From JBBATK01 sp040398805 (GTDB lineage Bacteria > Bacteroidota > Ignavibacteria > Kapaibacteriales > NICIL-2): a stretch of DNA of 5,699 nt. Numbering within the stretch: position 1 is the first letter of the stretch; the number at the start of each line of letters is the position of its first letter. Positions 5,441 to 5,699 of this stretch are shown piece after piece. Both the position numbers and the translations under genes were made by a program. The notes beneath the pieces are model-generated. The model did no database searches. It saw only the letters and a list, made by a program, of their open reading frames with translations, and was not told the DNA's origin. The stretch is from NCBI GenBank assembly GCA_040398805.1, contig JBBATK010000025.1, positions 1 to 5,699 of the forward strand, written 5' to 3'.

Positions 5441-5699
5441 GCAAGCTTTAGGAATCGTACGGACCCGGTGAATAGTTTGGTACCAACCAGTGCCGACGAA
5501 GGAACGAGTACTTGGAGTTCGTCCTCTCACGACACTTGTCTCGCAGATTCTGCGCTTCCCTCGCATTGTGTGCACAGCTTTTCCGCATTGCGAACTAGTT
5601 GTCTTACTTGCACATAGGAAGTTTTCCGCCTGTGTGAGCGGCTATTAATTTTTTTGTTGTTTTTCGCTCGGGACGGTGTAAGTTACCGCCACGGAAAAA
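5441..5699. other. Non-coding tail without a supported gene
   Basis: I see no plausible gene here on either strand. The minus-strand frame at 5342-5575 overlaps the small secreted gene and has no family features. The stretch is as AT-rich as that gene. It holds the palindromes TGGTACCA and TGTGCACA (5569-5576), two copies of TTTTCCGC (5579-5586 and 5622-5629), and a T-rich run at 5649-5664. I looked for tRNA, tmRNA, RNase P and SRP RNA hallmarks and found none. Confidence 0.5.
5626..5655 (+). terminator. Weak candidate terminator downstream of the small secreted gene
   Basis: CCGC (5626-5629) and GCGG (5638-5641) can pair as a 4-bp stem with an 8-base loop. A 7-base gap and then a run of seven T residues (5649-5655) follow, with more T-rich sequence to 5664. 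The stem is short and the T-tract is not adjacent, so this is a poor intrinsic terminator. It is the only candidate after the gene that ends at 5440. Confidence 0.25.

Overview
The window looks like a piece of chromosome from a moderately GC-rich member of the Bacteroidota/Chlorobiota (FCB) group. Three things point there. A promoter ahead of rpmG fits the Bacteroidota pattern (CTTG, 19 nt, then TATCTTTG, against the consensus TTTG-N19-TAnnTTTG). Most genes lack a Shine-Dalgarno sequence. PheS carries the four-cysteine insertion and the motif 2 wording (YRNEAISARA) that I associate with that group. Placement at phylum level is inference; I cannot name a genus.

Layout. Bases 1-466 hold no credible gene. 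They are a patchwork of direct repeats, inverted repeats and GC-rich stem-loops, including an imperfect inverted repeat of about 60 bp (62-120 against 250-309) that encloses three hairpin units. A strong intrinsic terminator (467-496, minus strand) ends a leftward unit made of pheS (898-1911, phenylalanyl-tRNA synthetase alpha chain) and rpmG (527-706, ribosomal protein bL33, zinc-free form). Between these two genes lie the rpmG promoter and, directly against its -33 box, an 11-bp inverted repeat holding two head-to-head 9-mers that fit the relaxed DnaA-box consensus. The pheS partner pheT is not in the window.

Divergent from pheS, on the plus strand, are a 555-residue polytopic membrane protein (2044-3711) with GT-C glycosyltransferase features like those of the DUF2723/TMEM260 type, then a complete acyl-CoA dehydrogenase (3834-5009), then a small secreted protein (5060-5440). 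The small protein has a signal peptide, a Cys cluster, a Ser/Thr/Pro-rich linker made of 18-bp DNA repeats and a C-terminal Cys3-His module. Its gene is clearly AT-richer than its neighbours (about 50% GC by hand count), starts with TTG and has the best Shine-Dalgarno sequence of the window. It may be a recent arrival. The last 259 bases carry no gene that I can support.

Functionally, the left unit is translation housekeeping. The right-hand genes (envelope glycosylation, fatty-acid or amino-acid acyl-CoA oxidation, secreted Cys protein) have no evident shared pathway. I see no CRISPR array, transposase, tRNA, rRNA or defence system. The most unusual items are the repeat patchwork, the inverted repeat at the rpmG promoter and the small secreted protein.
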